Positions 48,344 to 61,900 of a stretch of DNA of 64,000 bases are shown here, piece after piece. Position numbers and translations under genes: made by a program. Within the stretch, counting starts at the first letter, position 1. Each line of letters opens with the position of its first letter. The notes under the pieces are model-generated. The model had not been told where the DNA came from. It did no database searches and saw only the letters and a list, made by a program, of their open reading frames with translations. The stretch lies in the NCBI RefSeq assembly GCF_964204645.1, contig NC_134025.1:29914001-29978000 (forward strand). The letters run 5' to 3'. Source of the DNA: Tubulanus polymorphus (Eukaryota; Nemertea; Palaeonemertea; Tubulaniformes; Tubulanidae).

Positions 48344-49203
48344 CTGAAAAGGAGGATAACATAGATGGAGAAAATTAAAGAAAAGTTGAAGAATTTTGAT
48401 TGACAGAGAATCCAGGATAGGTAAATTTAGATGTGTTCAGTTGTGTTACCTTATAAAAGTTGGCAACAGCAGCACCAAACAGAATTTCACAAAATAACCA
48501 CTGACAGCCAATCCTATACTTGTCTTCAATATTCTGCGGAGTAATGTGGAAATAAAATCAGTTGAATTTAGCTTGATTGACCTCTTTCATTCTCGTCAAA
48601 ATCAAAACATTGCAGATAAACGCATCATTCACATTAATGAAACAGTTTTATGAAATGAAGAGTAATTCTACATTTAGATATATAAGATATCGATGTTTTA
48701 AAATAGAGATATCGGTTCTAGAATGTTAAGTTTGATCGCAATAAGAATTTATCCGAGGATTGTTTACTCACAAATGACGTTTGTTGATCAAAACATTGAT
48801 GACGTCACACGTGCACGTGTTCCTGTCAAAGTTCATCAGTCACTGCGCATGCGTGTATTTTACCTGACACGAAGAATCATCTCACAAGGTGGCGCTAGTA
48901 TCGCAATATTGCGCTTTATAAAAATGCTGTAAATTCTAATGTTGTTTCACATCTAAAGTTAATATTTCTAGTTCTTTTATTTTAGTTTGTATAATTTTGT
49001 GTTAGTTCTTTTAATCATCACACGACGGCGCTAGTATCGGTAGTTGTAGTTCCGCCAATGTTCGCACAGTGGCGCTAGTATCGCGGGGCCGAGTTCCGGT
49101 TTCTGACGAAGAGTTTGATCGCCGGATTAGCAATTTTCTCGTCGCTTAAAAATCGTTGAGAACTGACGTCAAACAGTGAAATAAACGTTTAAACGTCGGA
49201 ACA
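48344..49203. promoter_or_regulatory. divergent promoter region of YPEL5 and EHD
   Basis: Contains the upstream non-coding exon and promoter of YPEL5 and the EHD 5' UTR. Visible sites: an NRF1-like palindrome TGCGCATGCG at 48844-48853, a CCAAT box (GCCAATG near 49054) and three copies of GGCGCTAGTATCG at 48891-48903, 49027-49039 and 49071-49083. No coding sequence. Confidence 0.55.
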
Positions 49204-52200
49204 ATGTTTTCGTGGATTAAATCCGAGGGTAAGAAAGAACCGGAGGTTTATGAGAATGTCGTCGGAGGTTTGGCAAAGCTGTATAAAACTCGACTCCTCC
49301 CTTTGGAAGAGTATTACAGATTCCACGATTTTCACTCCCCTGTTCTCGATGACCCTGATTTTTCGGCGAAACCGATGATTTTACTGGTCGGTCAATATTC
49401 CACCGGTAAAACTACGTTCATCCGATATTTACTGGAGAGCGATTTCCCGGGAATTCGAATCGGTCCGGAACCGACGACCGATCGATTCATCGCGGTGATG
49501 CACAACGACACGGAAGGCGTCGTCCCGGGCAACGCATTGGTCGTCGATCCGAAGAAACAATTCAAACCGTTAGAATCGTTCGGAAACGCTTTCCTCAATC
49601 GGTTCCAATGTTCCCAGCTACCGAACGCCGTTCTGGAGAGCATCTCGATTATCGATACTCCGGGAATTCTCTCCGGAGAGAAACATCGCATCGATCGCGG
49701 CTATAATTTCACCGGCGTTCTCGAATGGTTCGCTGAACGAGTCGATCGTATCGTTCTCTTATTCGACGCCCATAAACTCGATATTTCCGACGAGTTTCGA
49801 CGAAGTATCGAAGCGTTGAAAGGTTACGACGATAAAATACGTATCGTTTTAAACAAAGCGGACGGGATCGATCATCAGCAGTTAATGAGGGTTTACGGAG
49901 CGTTGATGTGGTCGCTCGGGAAGGTGCTCAATACGCCCGAGGTCTGTCGCGTTTATATCGGCTCGTTCTGGGATCAACCGTTGATCTACGATTCCAACCG
50001 GAAACTGTTCGAATTAGAAGAACACGATTTATTCCATGACCTGCAGAGTTTACCGAGCAACGCGGCTCTTCGCAAATTGAACGATTTGATCAAAAGAGCG
50101 AGATTAGCAAAGGTAAAAGAATTTCACGAGTGATTACGTGTCTAAACCATTGTCATTCCGCAGTGGAACCTCGTCAGAACAAACTTCAGAACACTGTTAG
50201 TTTTTGATCTTAAAATAGGGATTGACCCTGTGATTTATTTGATTGGTAAATTTCGTTTGATTTTTTGATTTGGTGTCCCTTACAAACCCACCACACCTGC
50301 CGGGAAAGAAACAGGGGGTTTGATTTTGAAATCGGAAATCGAAGTACAAATATAGTTGTGTGATCGGCGGTCGAGTTTACAGAATTTTTTGTTTAAATCG
50401 AAGTACATAATTTGAAATTTTCGGTTCCGGTTCATTCAAACAATCATCCAAGCAGTCTGAACCGGCAAGCGACTGATTGGGGTTAATTTAGTTGGCTGCC
50501 TAATTTAATACATCAAGATTTAGGAAATAACTATATTACAAGGTTGAAGATCATTTTGTCAATTTTTAACATTTTTTTGGTCGTTTTCCACGTGTACACT
50601 GTTAGTTTTAACTGATAGTTCACTGTTGTTATTTCTAGTCAGATTGATTTAATCTTTAAACTTGGGATGAGAAATTCTTAGGTCTATCTTTATATTCATG
50701 GATTCTGGTTTGTTGTAACCCAAGGTTCCACTGTAAAACTTATAAGCGGCTCAATGGTTACTAAGGCAAAACTATGATTCAAAATCTCCATTTCTTTTGG
50801 ACTTTTATATTTACTGTAAAATAAAATTGAATCTGTTGAATTTGGATTTATAAAAAGAATATATATTCTATACATGTAGTTGGAAACTGGATGATCTAAG
50901 CTACAGTTCACCCCCAAACTTCAAATACGAGCCCCTGTGTCCAGCTGTAGAACAATGTGAAATATGATGTTAAATCTGGATTTCATTGTTGGCTTGGGAT
51001 AAAATTCAAAACCAGTTCTTTCAAAGATATATTTGATAGTATTTTATTACGTCATCATATCATACTGTCATGAATCTCCTCTGACTGGATAAATTCTGAT
51101 ACCAGTATATGGTACTCCCATATCCTATACTGTGGTAACAGGTGTTTTATTGGCTGCCGTATAAACGCTAATATTTGTTATTACACTATAATCAGACAGT
51201 GTTGAATATTGAATATTGTAACAGATTTCCGGAGACCCAAATTCACCAAAACCATACACAGTAATTATGTATGAAATGCTCGTATAATGATATAGCTCTT
51301 ATGTACCTTCCCTATATTGAGTTGATAGTTTAATTGAGCGTGATTATTACTAAGAAGATATTTAATGATAAGATTGTGTATGTTAGGGGTATAACTCACC
51401 TGAGTCGATCAAATACAGCGTAATTTGATAATCATAAAATCAATATGATAGATTATATCTATTAGTTAGAATCATTGGATAGGCTATACAAGTTCTACGT
51501 TACTGTTCATTCCAATTTCTGATTCAAGAATAGCTTATTTGATGTTGGGGCTAAATTTCTAAGCCCTGAAACCGATATTTCATTGAAGTCCCTGGCTGAG
51601 TTTTCCAGAGGTGCCCATGAGTGGATCGAGGGTGTTCCAGAACTGTTCCTGTATTTCTCAGTGTGGCTGGCTAATACAGTCTAGATCTGACACTGACCCC
51701 TAAGACTATCGAGCCACTGATGAAGTTTTCTTTACATCGCGTATGTGATGTTACTTGTGTAGTAATTACCTCAATCAGTCCTATACTCATTATTTCTATT
51801 TCTCTTTTTAAGGTACACGCATACATCATCAGCGCGTTGAGGAAGGAAATGCCAACGATGTTTGGTAAAGACAATAAAAAGAGAGAACTGATTAAAAATC
51901 TTGATCAAATCTACTCTTCGATACAACGCGAACATAATATATCATTAGGTATAATAATATTTATACAGTTTTACTTGTACTCGAATATCTATAGGATATT
52001 ACTTATTGTCCAGATTTTTAATTCATTTTCAAAAAGGGCAGTATGACAAAAAATAAGGGGTAAAAGAAGACAATTTTTTATGTTTTTGGAGGGGTGTTTT
52101 TGCTATGAAGTCACTGTCAGAATACCCTTTAGCTTAGTTTGCTCTAAACATATTTGTTAAGATCCTCAGATGTTGTTCCTTCGTGTAATCTGTATTAAAT

Positions 52201-52791
52201 TGTTCATTTTATATACATTTAACAGGAGATTTCCCGGAGAAGAAGAAAATGCAGGAACTATTGGAACATCATGACTTCACGAAGTTCCACGCGTTGAAAC
52301 CGAAGCTGATCGAAGCCGTCGATAAGATGTTGTGCGACGATATTTCACGTTTGATGGCGATGATTCCGCAAGAAGAACGAGCGAGTATCGACATCGTGAA
52401 TACGGTTAAAGGGGGCGCTTTCGAAAACTACGATGAGACACCGTTCGGAATCGGTAATCTCGAGGGAATCAACGCCGGTCAGGGCGAGAGCGAATGGATC
52501 TGCGCGCGGAAACGAGATAAAACGGATCGCGTGTTCGACACGTTGGATCCGATCGACGGCAAGATCAGCGGCGCGAAGGCCAAACGAGAAATGATGAATT
52601 CGAGATTACCGAACAATACATTGGCTCGTATCTGGAAGCTATCCGATATAGACCGGGATGGAATGTTAGACGCCGATGAATGGGCGTTGGCTAGTCATCT
52701 TATCGAAATGAAATTAAACGACCAAATAGAAATACCTAGCGTGTTACCGCAACATTTAATACCACCATCCAAACGAGAATTCCTCGATTAA
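49204..52791 (+). CDS. EHD: EH-domain-containing dynamin-like ATPase (EHD1-4/RME-1 family)
   Basis: Membrane-remodelling ATPase of endocytic recycling tubules. Exons 49204-50112, 51813-51948 and 52226-52791 give 536 residues, the usual length for the family. The nucleotide-binding fold has GQYSTGKTT at 63-71, DTPG at 151-154 and NKAD at 217-220. The C-terminal EH domain carries an intact EF-hand loop DIDRDGMLDADE at 489-500 and the Trp typical of NPF-motif binding. The start ATG is preceded by A at -3 and the N-terminus MFSWIK fits invertebrate homologues. Vertebrates have four paralogues, so no number is given. The first exon is GC-richer than its surroundings. Confidence 0.97.
50113..51812 (+). 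other. EHD intron 1
   Basis: 1.7 kb, GTAAAA to TTTTTAAG. A fragment resembling the Tigger/pogo-like repeat (GTGGAACCTCG...ACAAACTTCAG) is at 50160-50192. Otherwise AT-rich with no exon recognised. Confidence 0.6.
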
Positions 52792-54420
52792 AATACTGTT
52801 TTTACGATGAATTGTGCTGCTGCTGCTGCTTTAGTCGGAAAAATTGCTTTTAAACTGTGATTGTTGTAACTGTAGATGCAACAGGATTGGGGGGATGATA
52901 CAGTTATGATTTTACAGGTAGGCCTTCAATGGCTCAATATCCTCCGTTAATCACGACGTCTAACGGCAATATCGGCATAAAGGATTTAATTATGTGAATA
53001 CAGTGGAACCTCATTACAACAAACTTGAGAGGACGAGAAATTCTGTTTGTTTCATTACATCCAGTCAGTATGAAATAAGTAAAATCGTCCTATTTGAGAT
53101 GAAATTCTAGGTTTGTTATAGATGAGAAATCGTTTTATCCAAGGTCGTTTTAACGAGGTTACGTCGTATGTTACAGACAAAATATCCATAAGTGTATCGT
53201 TACACTTTGTCTAACTCAGAACTGCCAAGCTCTGGCAAAATTAGCCCGCAATCAGAAAATGATACGAGCCATTCAAAAGTGCGAGTCAGGCAAGGTTTTC
53301 CTTTATATGTATATCAGTATGTAAATAACTGCATGTATGGACAATAAAATGCTCTCTTATCTCTATCTATAGTCATATGGGTGACAGTAATGATTATATA
53401 AGCTGTTGATCAGCTTTATACGTTACATATAATGCATATGGCATAGTAAAACTTAACACTCAAATTATCGTCGTCAGATATTCAGAATAATATGACCCAG
53501 AATAACCTAATACTGTATATGCATTTATATTTATGCACTGAGTTTGGTTTATTTTGTCACCACTAAACATAGATTTTTTGTCTGAATTATAGATATATAA
53601 ATATAGGTAGGCCTTTGGGAATAGAGAATACTCTAGTGTTCAGCACAGTTCAAAAACAAGTTATTTCTCATTTGGGATTGATGTAGAAAATCAGCGGGTC
53701 AAATATTTTTTTAAGCTAAGTCCATTGGGGTAATTAATTACTGGGTGAGGAGAACAAATGTTTTCTTTGACGCGAAGATCATTGATATATCTATTAACAC
53801 GTTTTATGAACTTCATGACTTCTACAGAAACAATAGATCAGGCACTCGCTAACTAATAACTCTTCATCTACGATAATACTAACAATACTAACTATAAACA
53901 GTTGCACTTTCTTCATCTATCAAATACTTATATTAATCTATGTACATAATTGAGATGTATTTTTTCACGAATGAATAAGAATTTTATTGCCCACGACTTG
54001 CTTTCGTTTGTAGAAATTCTGCCCCTGAGTAAAGCGTGCAATATGACAATGATATTAAAAGGCAAAAACTACTTTCATAGATGAAAGAAAAACTCATTTG
54101 TGAAAATCAAGAACCTCGCATAAGTAGTGTCGCAATGACTAGTAGTGTTTTTGATGAAGTATTTTAATATATACCCTATTGATATCAAATTAATGATATT
54201 TTGATTATTTTAAAGCTGAAAACATGAAGACATATGGACGTATGTATAGTTAGATATTATCACTGTGGTCTGCTACATGTTGAATAATAGTGTTAGGAGG
54301 TGCTTTTACAAGTGGATATCTCTTTATTTAGTATTATTCCACTGAAAGTGGTTATAGGAAGGTGTTCAATAAATGCACGTCGATTTACGTTTATTTCTAT
54401 GCATTAAGTGTAATTATTTC
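52792..54420. other. EHD 3' UTR and intergenic sequence
   Basis: Starts with a short TGC repeat (about 52814-52831), then a Tigger/pogo-like repeat at 53001-53166. AATAAAATG at about 53342 could be a polyadenylation signal for EHD. No coding region recognised. Confidence 0.45.
53001..53166. mobile_element. Tigger/pogo-like MITE
   Basis: Preceded by TA, begins CAGTGGAACCTCATTACAAC and ends with CGTTTTAACGAGGTTACG, an imperfect inverse of the start. Related to 43346-43575. Confidence 0.5.
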
Positions 54421-54733
54421 TAGTAGTTTACTGCAGTAGCTATTGCAAAATCTTTGGCTGTGAAAACGTGTAATGCCTTTAACTGTGGCGGAACCATGTC
54501 GTCAATATCGTGGAATTCAGTCTCATACTGAGTGAGGTTTGATAACAATAGAAATTCGACCCTATATAAGATAAAATCCTCCAATACAAAAGTAAAACAA
54601 GTCTGAAAGGTTTCCATGAGTTAATATTATAACTTACGCTCTTGATTTGTGGGATTTTATCTATCATAGCTACACAATGGACAGAGTGTTTCAAGGTTAG
54701 GAATTTGACCTCTTTTTTGTGAACGTCTGTCAT
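54421..54733 (-). CDS. possible small two-exon gene, unknown product
   Basis: On the minus strand an ATG at 54733 opens a frame (VHKKEVKFLTLKHSVHC, IDKIPQIKS) to a GTAAGT donor. After only 35 bases an acceptor CCTTTCAG rejoins the same frame for about 62 more residues, including DFILYRVEFLLLSNLTQYE and ALHVFTAKDFAIATAVNY, before TAG. Total about 94 residues. I recognise no family, signal peptide or membrane segment. The intron is shorter than any other in the window, so this may be chance or an exon remnant. Confidence 0.25.
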
Positions 54734-55940
54734 AAAGGGGTGGGTGTGAGGGGCAGTGTGATTTGTACAGGTATATATGCCAGGTTGCAGTGCGTATAAG
54801 AATTTCTCACGACAGTTCTGGTTGATGCATGTTTAAACCCGATATTATTCATGGAAAATTAGTTTTATTAGATGAATATTATTGTTATATAAAGTATGTT
54901 ATAAAAATAAATGAATGTATACATGTGAATGTATATTATACCAGTAATACTGATGTCTATGTGTGGTTAGTTGGTGATTGTTTTGAATGCGACAGCTGGA
55001 ATATTCCTCCATCGAATATTCATTTTATATAATACTCGACTCTGAGCCGGTAGCCTACTGTTCGGAGTATAATCAGCAAATTTGTATTCTAAAAAATGAG
55101 TTTGGAATTGTTTTTGTAAAACGTATGAGTCATGATCCAATTGGAAAGTGTTACATTTCCTGTTCTGTGACTACACAATGCGTTCTTATAAAGATCCCTA
55201 TACTACTGATGACAAGGAGGCTGACAGAAAATGTATCGATAGTTTGAACCGTCTTGCTGAATGTAAAGATACCTGCTTATGTGATATCAGATATCCGATT
55301 CGAAAAATAAGTCAAACTCGGTTAAATCATCATGAATTAAGTGGTCTGTATTTTTTAGCCCCAATTTCCATTTACTAAGTGTAAGTCATCGACGTAATGA
55401 TAATAATAGCTGTGATGACTTAAAATCATAGCAGTGATGACTTAAGTGAGTTGACTATAGACTCCATCTCATATATACAATATAATAAACACAGCTATTA
55501 GAATTTGTTTCATGAATAAATAGATTATTATTTTTATGGTACAGAAATATCAATAGAAATATGTAAAAAAAACAACAAATTAAGCTCTACAAAATAATAG
55601 ATAAATCACTTAAACTAACGATATTACATTAGGCGGATGACGAGCGAACAGCGGTGCAACATATCTGATAAAACTAACATTCTCTCTTTCAATATAACAG
55701 CAATATTGAAGTTAATCAGGAAGTATAAATGATTAAAACGTGTTGAAACCTCATTGCTATTAATACGTGAATCAAAAACTTCACGAGCATGGAAATAATA
55801 TTATTCTTCCTGGTCTAGAAAATTATGCATTTGTTGACTTTGGCGAGTGGACAAACCAATATACGTATCATCAAATAAGGAGATAGAGAGAAAGTGCAGA
55901 CAGTCATCCCCAGAGGAGAGGGGAGATCGGGGGCTAGGGA
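54734..55940. other. spacer left of the dynein gene
   Basis: AT-rich, with short unconvincing open frames on the plus strand (54829-55378). Its right part is probably the 3' UTR of the dynein heavy chain. No feature supported. Confidence 0.4.
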
Positions 55941-58900
55941 TTATTCGTCTAATTGACAGAGTAATGCAACTCCTCTCATGACCCAGAAATCTGCGTATAA
56001 ATCCGTCGGAATATTAACAGCTGTGACAAAGTTCGTAGAATGGCCGGTAGATGATAGCGAACCGGCTCGGGCAGACGTCCTGTATAACGGACATATATAC
56101 GTGTCTTTATACGGTTCAACGCATTCGGAATCTTCTGGTAAACTCAGCGATGATTTCTCCGATTTTCCCGGACTTATCGACGTCACCTGAAATCAATACA
56201 ATACAATTAGATATAAATTCTCCACCAGAGAAAATGATATATTCATTTTATACGACCGATGATGTGGCAGTTAACATTCAAATTTTTCAATCCGCTCATA
56301 ACGATTTTTAATCCTCTCATGAACTAGAAACATATTCATAAAATGAACCGACAGACCCGAGATAAATCATACAGAGTTTAAAACTGAGGATTATTTACTG
56401 GTACCTGTTCGGGGATAAAATGGATCTCCGGCAACCGATGAAATCGCTGCCCTGGTAACGATTCGTTTAATGCCTCTGTAGTGACGTCCCAGCGTGCTCC
56501 GTCAATAAACAAACCACAAACTAAGACCCCGTCATCGGGAGGTGTACCAGCCTGTCAACAAAAAAACATAGTCATCTTTAAAATAGCTAAAAATACCTTC
56601 ATCCCGCTGAATATGAAAAACACAAACATGAAAATGTTTTTGTGTAAGAGATACTAATCCTTATTTGTACATGCAGTGAACCGCACCTTACTCAGACATA
56701 CCTAACTCGGAATTTTGACAAACTCTGACAAAAACGAGATTTATCTGATTTCCTACCTTATTTTTCCGATCCCTAATTAGGACTTTGCTTACCTCAGAAC
56801 CAATTTCACCGAATAGGTGAGTTTTACTGTATTTCATCGATGGTCACTTACCTTAAAAGCGTAGTCTTTAACGTTGATTTTAATTTTCGCATCGTTAAGT
56901 ATTTCATCGGGGACGCTATCGTTGAGAACTTTGAATCTGAACGTCAGAGAATCGACTGATACAGCGATTTTACGAGCGTGGTTCTGTAAAACTCCCGTCA
57001 GAAAACCTACAATAATCATCAGTAGAAATCGATGAACATCTAGAAAAACTGTAGACTTTTGGCGGAAAATCAAGTCAATAATAACAGAATTCATCCTTGA
57101 AAATATTAGGATGCATTTTGTTTTAGTTGTGTTTCTGTTGTGTCTTTATTCTACAAGAATTCATTTGCAGAGAAATTGATTATTGTTTACGAACCTTGAG
57201 GAAAGAAAAACGCCGGCAGCCAGAAACTTCTCGGTTCGTAATCGAGTATAAACATATCTTCCAAAGCGTTACCTAGAGACGCGCGTGTTTGTAAAGCTTG
57301 AGGTGTTAACTGACGCACCGTACGATCAACTTTACGTAAAACTATCTCCAACCATTTCGCGAAGAAATCGACTCTTTCGATCAAATCTTGAACCCACGGA
57401 GATAAAGCTTTACACGATTCATAAGCCATTTGCTACAATAACAGATGAAAGTTTCTTTATTTGAGTATTTGATGGTGAAATTTGAATCTTATTAGCGCCA
57501 AAAATTTAATGTAGAATCCTTCACTTGGGACTGACAGGCATTTTGTTATAAGCCTAACAGTTTTTGTTATGGCATATGAGAAGAATTGTTACATTGGTTT
57601 TTGACTTAAGGTAACTGGCTTTTTGCCGCTATACACAGACAAAGCAGCAAAGTTTAACAAGCATACTTAATCAATGGCCTCTTAGAGTGTCTAAACCTTA
57701 CCTTCCACTGTTGAGGAACTCTCATACTAAGGAATGAGTTATAGGCTTCTTCGAGATGTTCAGACATTACGACTTCACCATTAATAGCGCGACGTAACGC
57801 ATGCACGGATTTATGTATTATACGCAGTAACGAATTGAAACGATCGATTTCCTGACGTAAAACTGTTATCAATGCAGACTTCGTCAGCTCACTCATAACC
57901 TGGTCCTCTAGAATAGGGGAGACCGCTGTAAGAAATGAGACAGAATATTCATAAATCTGGTGTCTGAACCACATTTTTAATCATACGTTGAAAGAATTAA
58001 TGAGAATCAAACAATTCTAGCACAAAGAATGAAAAATAATAGCGTTTGAAATGTTTCGTACAGCTAGTAGTTTACACAACGTTGTGACTATCTGCTAATA
58101 GTCATTTTCAGGAACACCAAATAAACATCAATAATTGAGAACTATTTACATTTTCCTCGACTGTCTTCTTTGATGCCGTTTTTCAGCAGTTCGCTCAACG
58201 GTGGTTTGAATTTTTTCTGCGTCGGTCCGTCGTTCAAATCGGGAACTACATCTTCGATCGATTCGGGAACGTTCGTGATAATATCCGTCGCGATCTCCAT
58301 GACGATATCGTCGTTACTCTTACCCGATCTACAATCACAAATCAAACGCAGGTTTATAAATTCATCTTCTTATCTATTTCTAGCATGAATTCGATGATAT
58401 AATTCTTACCCCATGATTGAAGAAGTAACTCTCGGTTGAACGGTGATGATCGTATCCAGTAAATCTTTAGCCTGCGCTTCTAAATACGCGTTCTGCGCGT
58501 TTTCATTCATTCCGAATATTTCAGGAGAATCAGTCGTTGGAAGCGTGTCGATGTAAATACGTGTATCGGCAAAACTATAACTACTCGAGATCGGATGATA
58601 AACCTGTCAATAGATCAATCAACTATTATACTAAAGGAATGATGAATTTCAGTGAATTCTTCAAAATTCTAGTTGCCAAAGTAGCTGACTTGACTCCGTT
58701 AGTTCATACAAAAGTTTCAATAGTCAAATCTAAACCTTCAGAACTCAGAAAGTGGACCCAGGACCTGATAGCTCAAATTAGAATGAGTAGAATTTTCTAA
58801 TTTCTGACTCAAAAGAATTAAATGTGGAACTGGGTCCTGAATATCGATGAAAACTTACAGCATCGGGTGAATATCTATAGTCAGACTTCAGAGCATCATC

Positions 58901-61900
58901 GCAATAAAAACGATTGAGTAAACTGTGTAAACATCTACGATCCCAATCATCAGTAACTCGCCCTCCGTACGTTACTTCTCCCGTTAAATATTTCAACGCA
59001 GCCCACGGAATTTCATCTTCTATTTCTTCGGATAATAACATCTGTAGCTGTAACACTGACACCTACAAAATACAGTTCACGTTTTCGGAGTAAAATCTTT
59101 CAAATATTGCGAAGATATTTTTCTGAAATCGACGATTCAAACCTCTAAATCGGAATCGTTAAATTCGTAAGCGACGTTCCAACCGAGGCTGCCGTATTTC
59201 TTCCTCTCGTGTATGACAGCATTAAAGAAACAAAGTCCAAATAGAAGCGTTTTGAATGCCGGGCCACAAGACGCGCTCTCATACGTTTTCTCAGGAATAA
59301 TTCCAACTCCTCCGCTTCCGAATGAAGCCATGAGATTGTTCTTCAATCCGTGAGGACTTTCAACGGTCATCTGAAAATACATTCAATCAGTGTCGTAAAT
59401 TCATTGCTTGAATTGTCGCTGAAACCAAACCTAGATCATACAAGATCAACATACATAGATCAGTTCACACCTGACGATGATCTCTAGGGTGAGATCGAAA
59501 CGTCGTTTTCTTATATTTTAGATTGTATCAATAAATAAATTCTTGATTTTAGAATTCTTTTAATTTGTAAATAGTGGGTTTTTATCTTATAGATCATACA
59601 AACCTTTAGTCCTGATTGTAAGATACTGATCGGGAAATTTTTATCGGGTTTACTGCTCAAGAAAAGTCTAAATTCAGGATCGATGTCGGTATCTGGTTTA
59701 TGGAAACTGCAATATAGAAACAATGTTGTCATTAGACAGAACTGAATCAAAGTTGTAAATTCATGAACTATAATTTTGTAATTCAAGTGCCTACCCTTCA
59801 ACAATAGCCTGTAATTTTGGCATCCATGAAATAGCGAGGTGACAATTTTGTAAGAAAACCCATCGTCCTTTCAGAATCTGAGCTTTAGCGATGAGTTCTT
59901 CGGCTTTCGGACCCTGGCCACGTCCTAATGAGATCATATCCAAGTGTACAGTGCTACCTCGAGATTCACGTGAGAATCTCAATAAACTCGCTTGAGGATC
60001 GGAACCTACATAAAACAAGCATCAAATATAGATATACATCTTACACGTTCATCCAGACCAGACAACCTGTTGGTAGTAGTTTTCACAAAAAACGAGAGTA
60101 ATTCGACATCAAAAATAGCAAAAAATAGTATCTTGATTGATGATGAACTAGAAATCATTCTGATTTTGAGAGTAATTTCATATTTTCAGCAGTTGAGCTC
60201 TTAAAAAGAGCAGAAACTACTCATTGTCAGGTCTATGTGTGTTTTTGATATTTACCGGGCGATAATGTGAAGATGATGGGAGTTTTAGCTGAAGATTCCT
60301 CATAAACGTCGCTCAAATCATATTCCATCGAATAAATGAATCTGTCTCCCATCTGTTCAGCTATGAATGTTTGTATTGATGCAGTCAACGCAGCCGGATT
60401 CAATACTTTAATCAGAAGAATCTTCTCAAACGAAGTCAGCGTTTCCCACGGAAAAACAATCGCATAAGGATCATTGGCAGTTTCTGAAATGATAGTACAC
60501 ATATTAGTATTCATATTTCTAGTAACTAAAGCAGCACCGATATGTACAAAGAACATACCTTCACTACATTCAAACTTGTGATCCATAAATCTATAAACAT
60601 CGTCATGGTGAATAAACTCATTCCATTGTTGATGATTATTGCGTAGACTGCGACACAGATATTCAAACGGCGGTAACGTAGCTTCCAGGTGCTGACATTG
60701 TTGCCACATCGAATCGCGAACCCATTTCGGCTGCGGTACTTTTATACCTTTCGTTTGTACGTCTAATCTCTGCATCGGACTCAAACCTGAATTAATAATC
60801 AACAATTCAAAGTGATAATGTAATCGTTGCGAAGATTTCAACATTAGAAGTCATGGTTAAGATTTTGGGGAGCAGTGTGGGGATGAATGTGGGGATGAGT
60901 GGTGCTCGTGTTCAACCCTGGGATGCCAGTCATAGTCCTAGTGATTGTACAGCCTATAAGGTTCGGTTCAGGTCAATCTTCTTATTTGTTATAAATTTTA
61001 TTTGTAATTATAATTGATGATGAAATAAATTACATTACATTACATCACATATATCCTGTGAAAGATATCCTTATCACCTTTATGGAAGACATTGGAAATG
61101 TATTGTATATGATTCTTGTGCTATATGAATACAATTATTTCATTATCTTAATTACCATCATAATTATCTAGTGTAGATTCACTCATCATACTGGCCATAA
61201 TCATTCCATGCATGAATATCAACCATTCGGTGTCATCGAGCGGGTCGGGTTTCTTCACCAGGTCGCTGCGATACTTCCATTGTGACCTCATAATACTGGT
61301 CGTCAATAGAAACGAGAAAGTTAACTGATGATGCCCGAATAATGCGACTGAAGTGATTTGAAATACACTCATTGTTAAACGGTCGATCATCGCTATCATG
61401 TGTTTATTCAACTGTAATTCGCTGGAATGTCGTTTTCTCTGTTGAGCAGGAACGATCAGTTCATCTTTATTAGTCGTAGTCGTCGTGGAAACCGAACTGT
61501 CTTTACTGTTCGGTCGACGGATGATTCCGCTTAGTCGTTTCGCCGACGCGGCACTAGAGGGCGTCGATTCGATATAATTGACGCTGTTGATGCATTCGAC
61601 GAATAACGTCTGGAACCAGTCCAACGAGAACTGATACATGACGTCAACGTGGGCGAGATCAGCGATTACAAAATACAGCGTCGCACCTCGTGTGGCCACC
61701 TGAAATATACACCAACCATTCATCAAACAAACCCAGGATACAGTTCCACAGTTGTTGGTTTGATCTTTGACTTAAGATTAATGTTTTTTTTATCTTAAAA
61801 TAGGGAATTGTCCCTCTTATCTATTTGATTGATTTGATATTATCCTAATTTTTGGTGTCCATTACAACTGGCCACACCTGCCGGGAATGAAACAAGGGGT

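Noticed and set aside
49392-49691. Minus-strand open frame opposite EHD
   Set aside because: Shadow of the GC-richer first EHD exon; the plus strand carries the conserved nucleotide-binding motifs.
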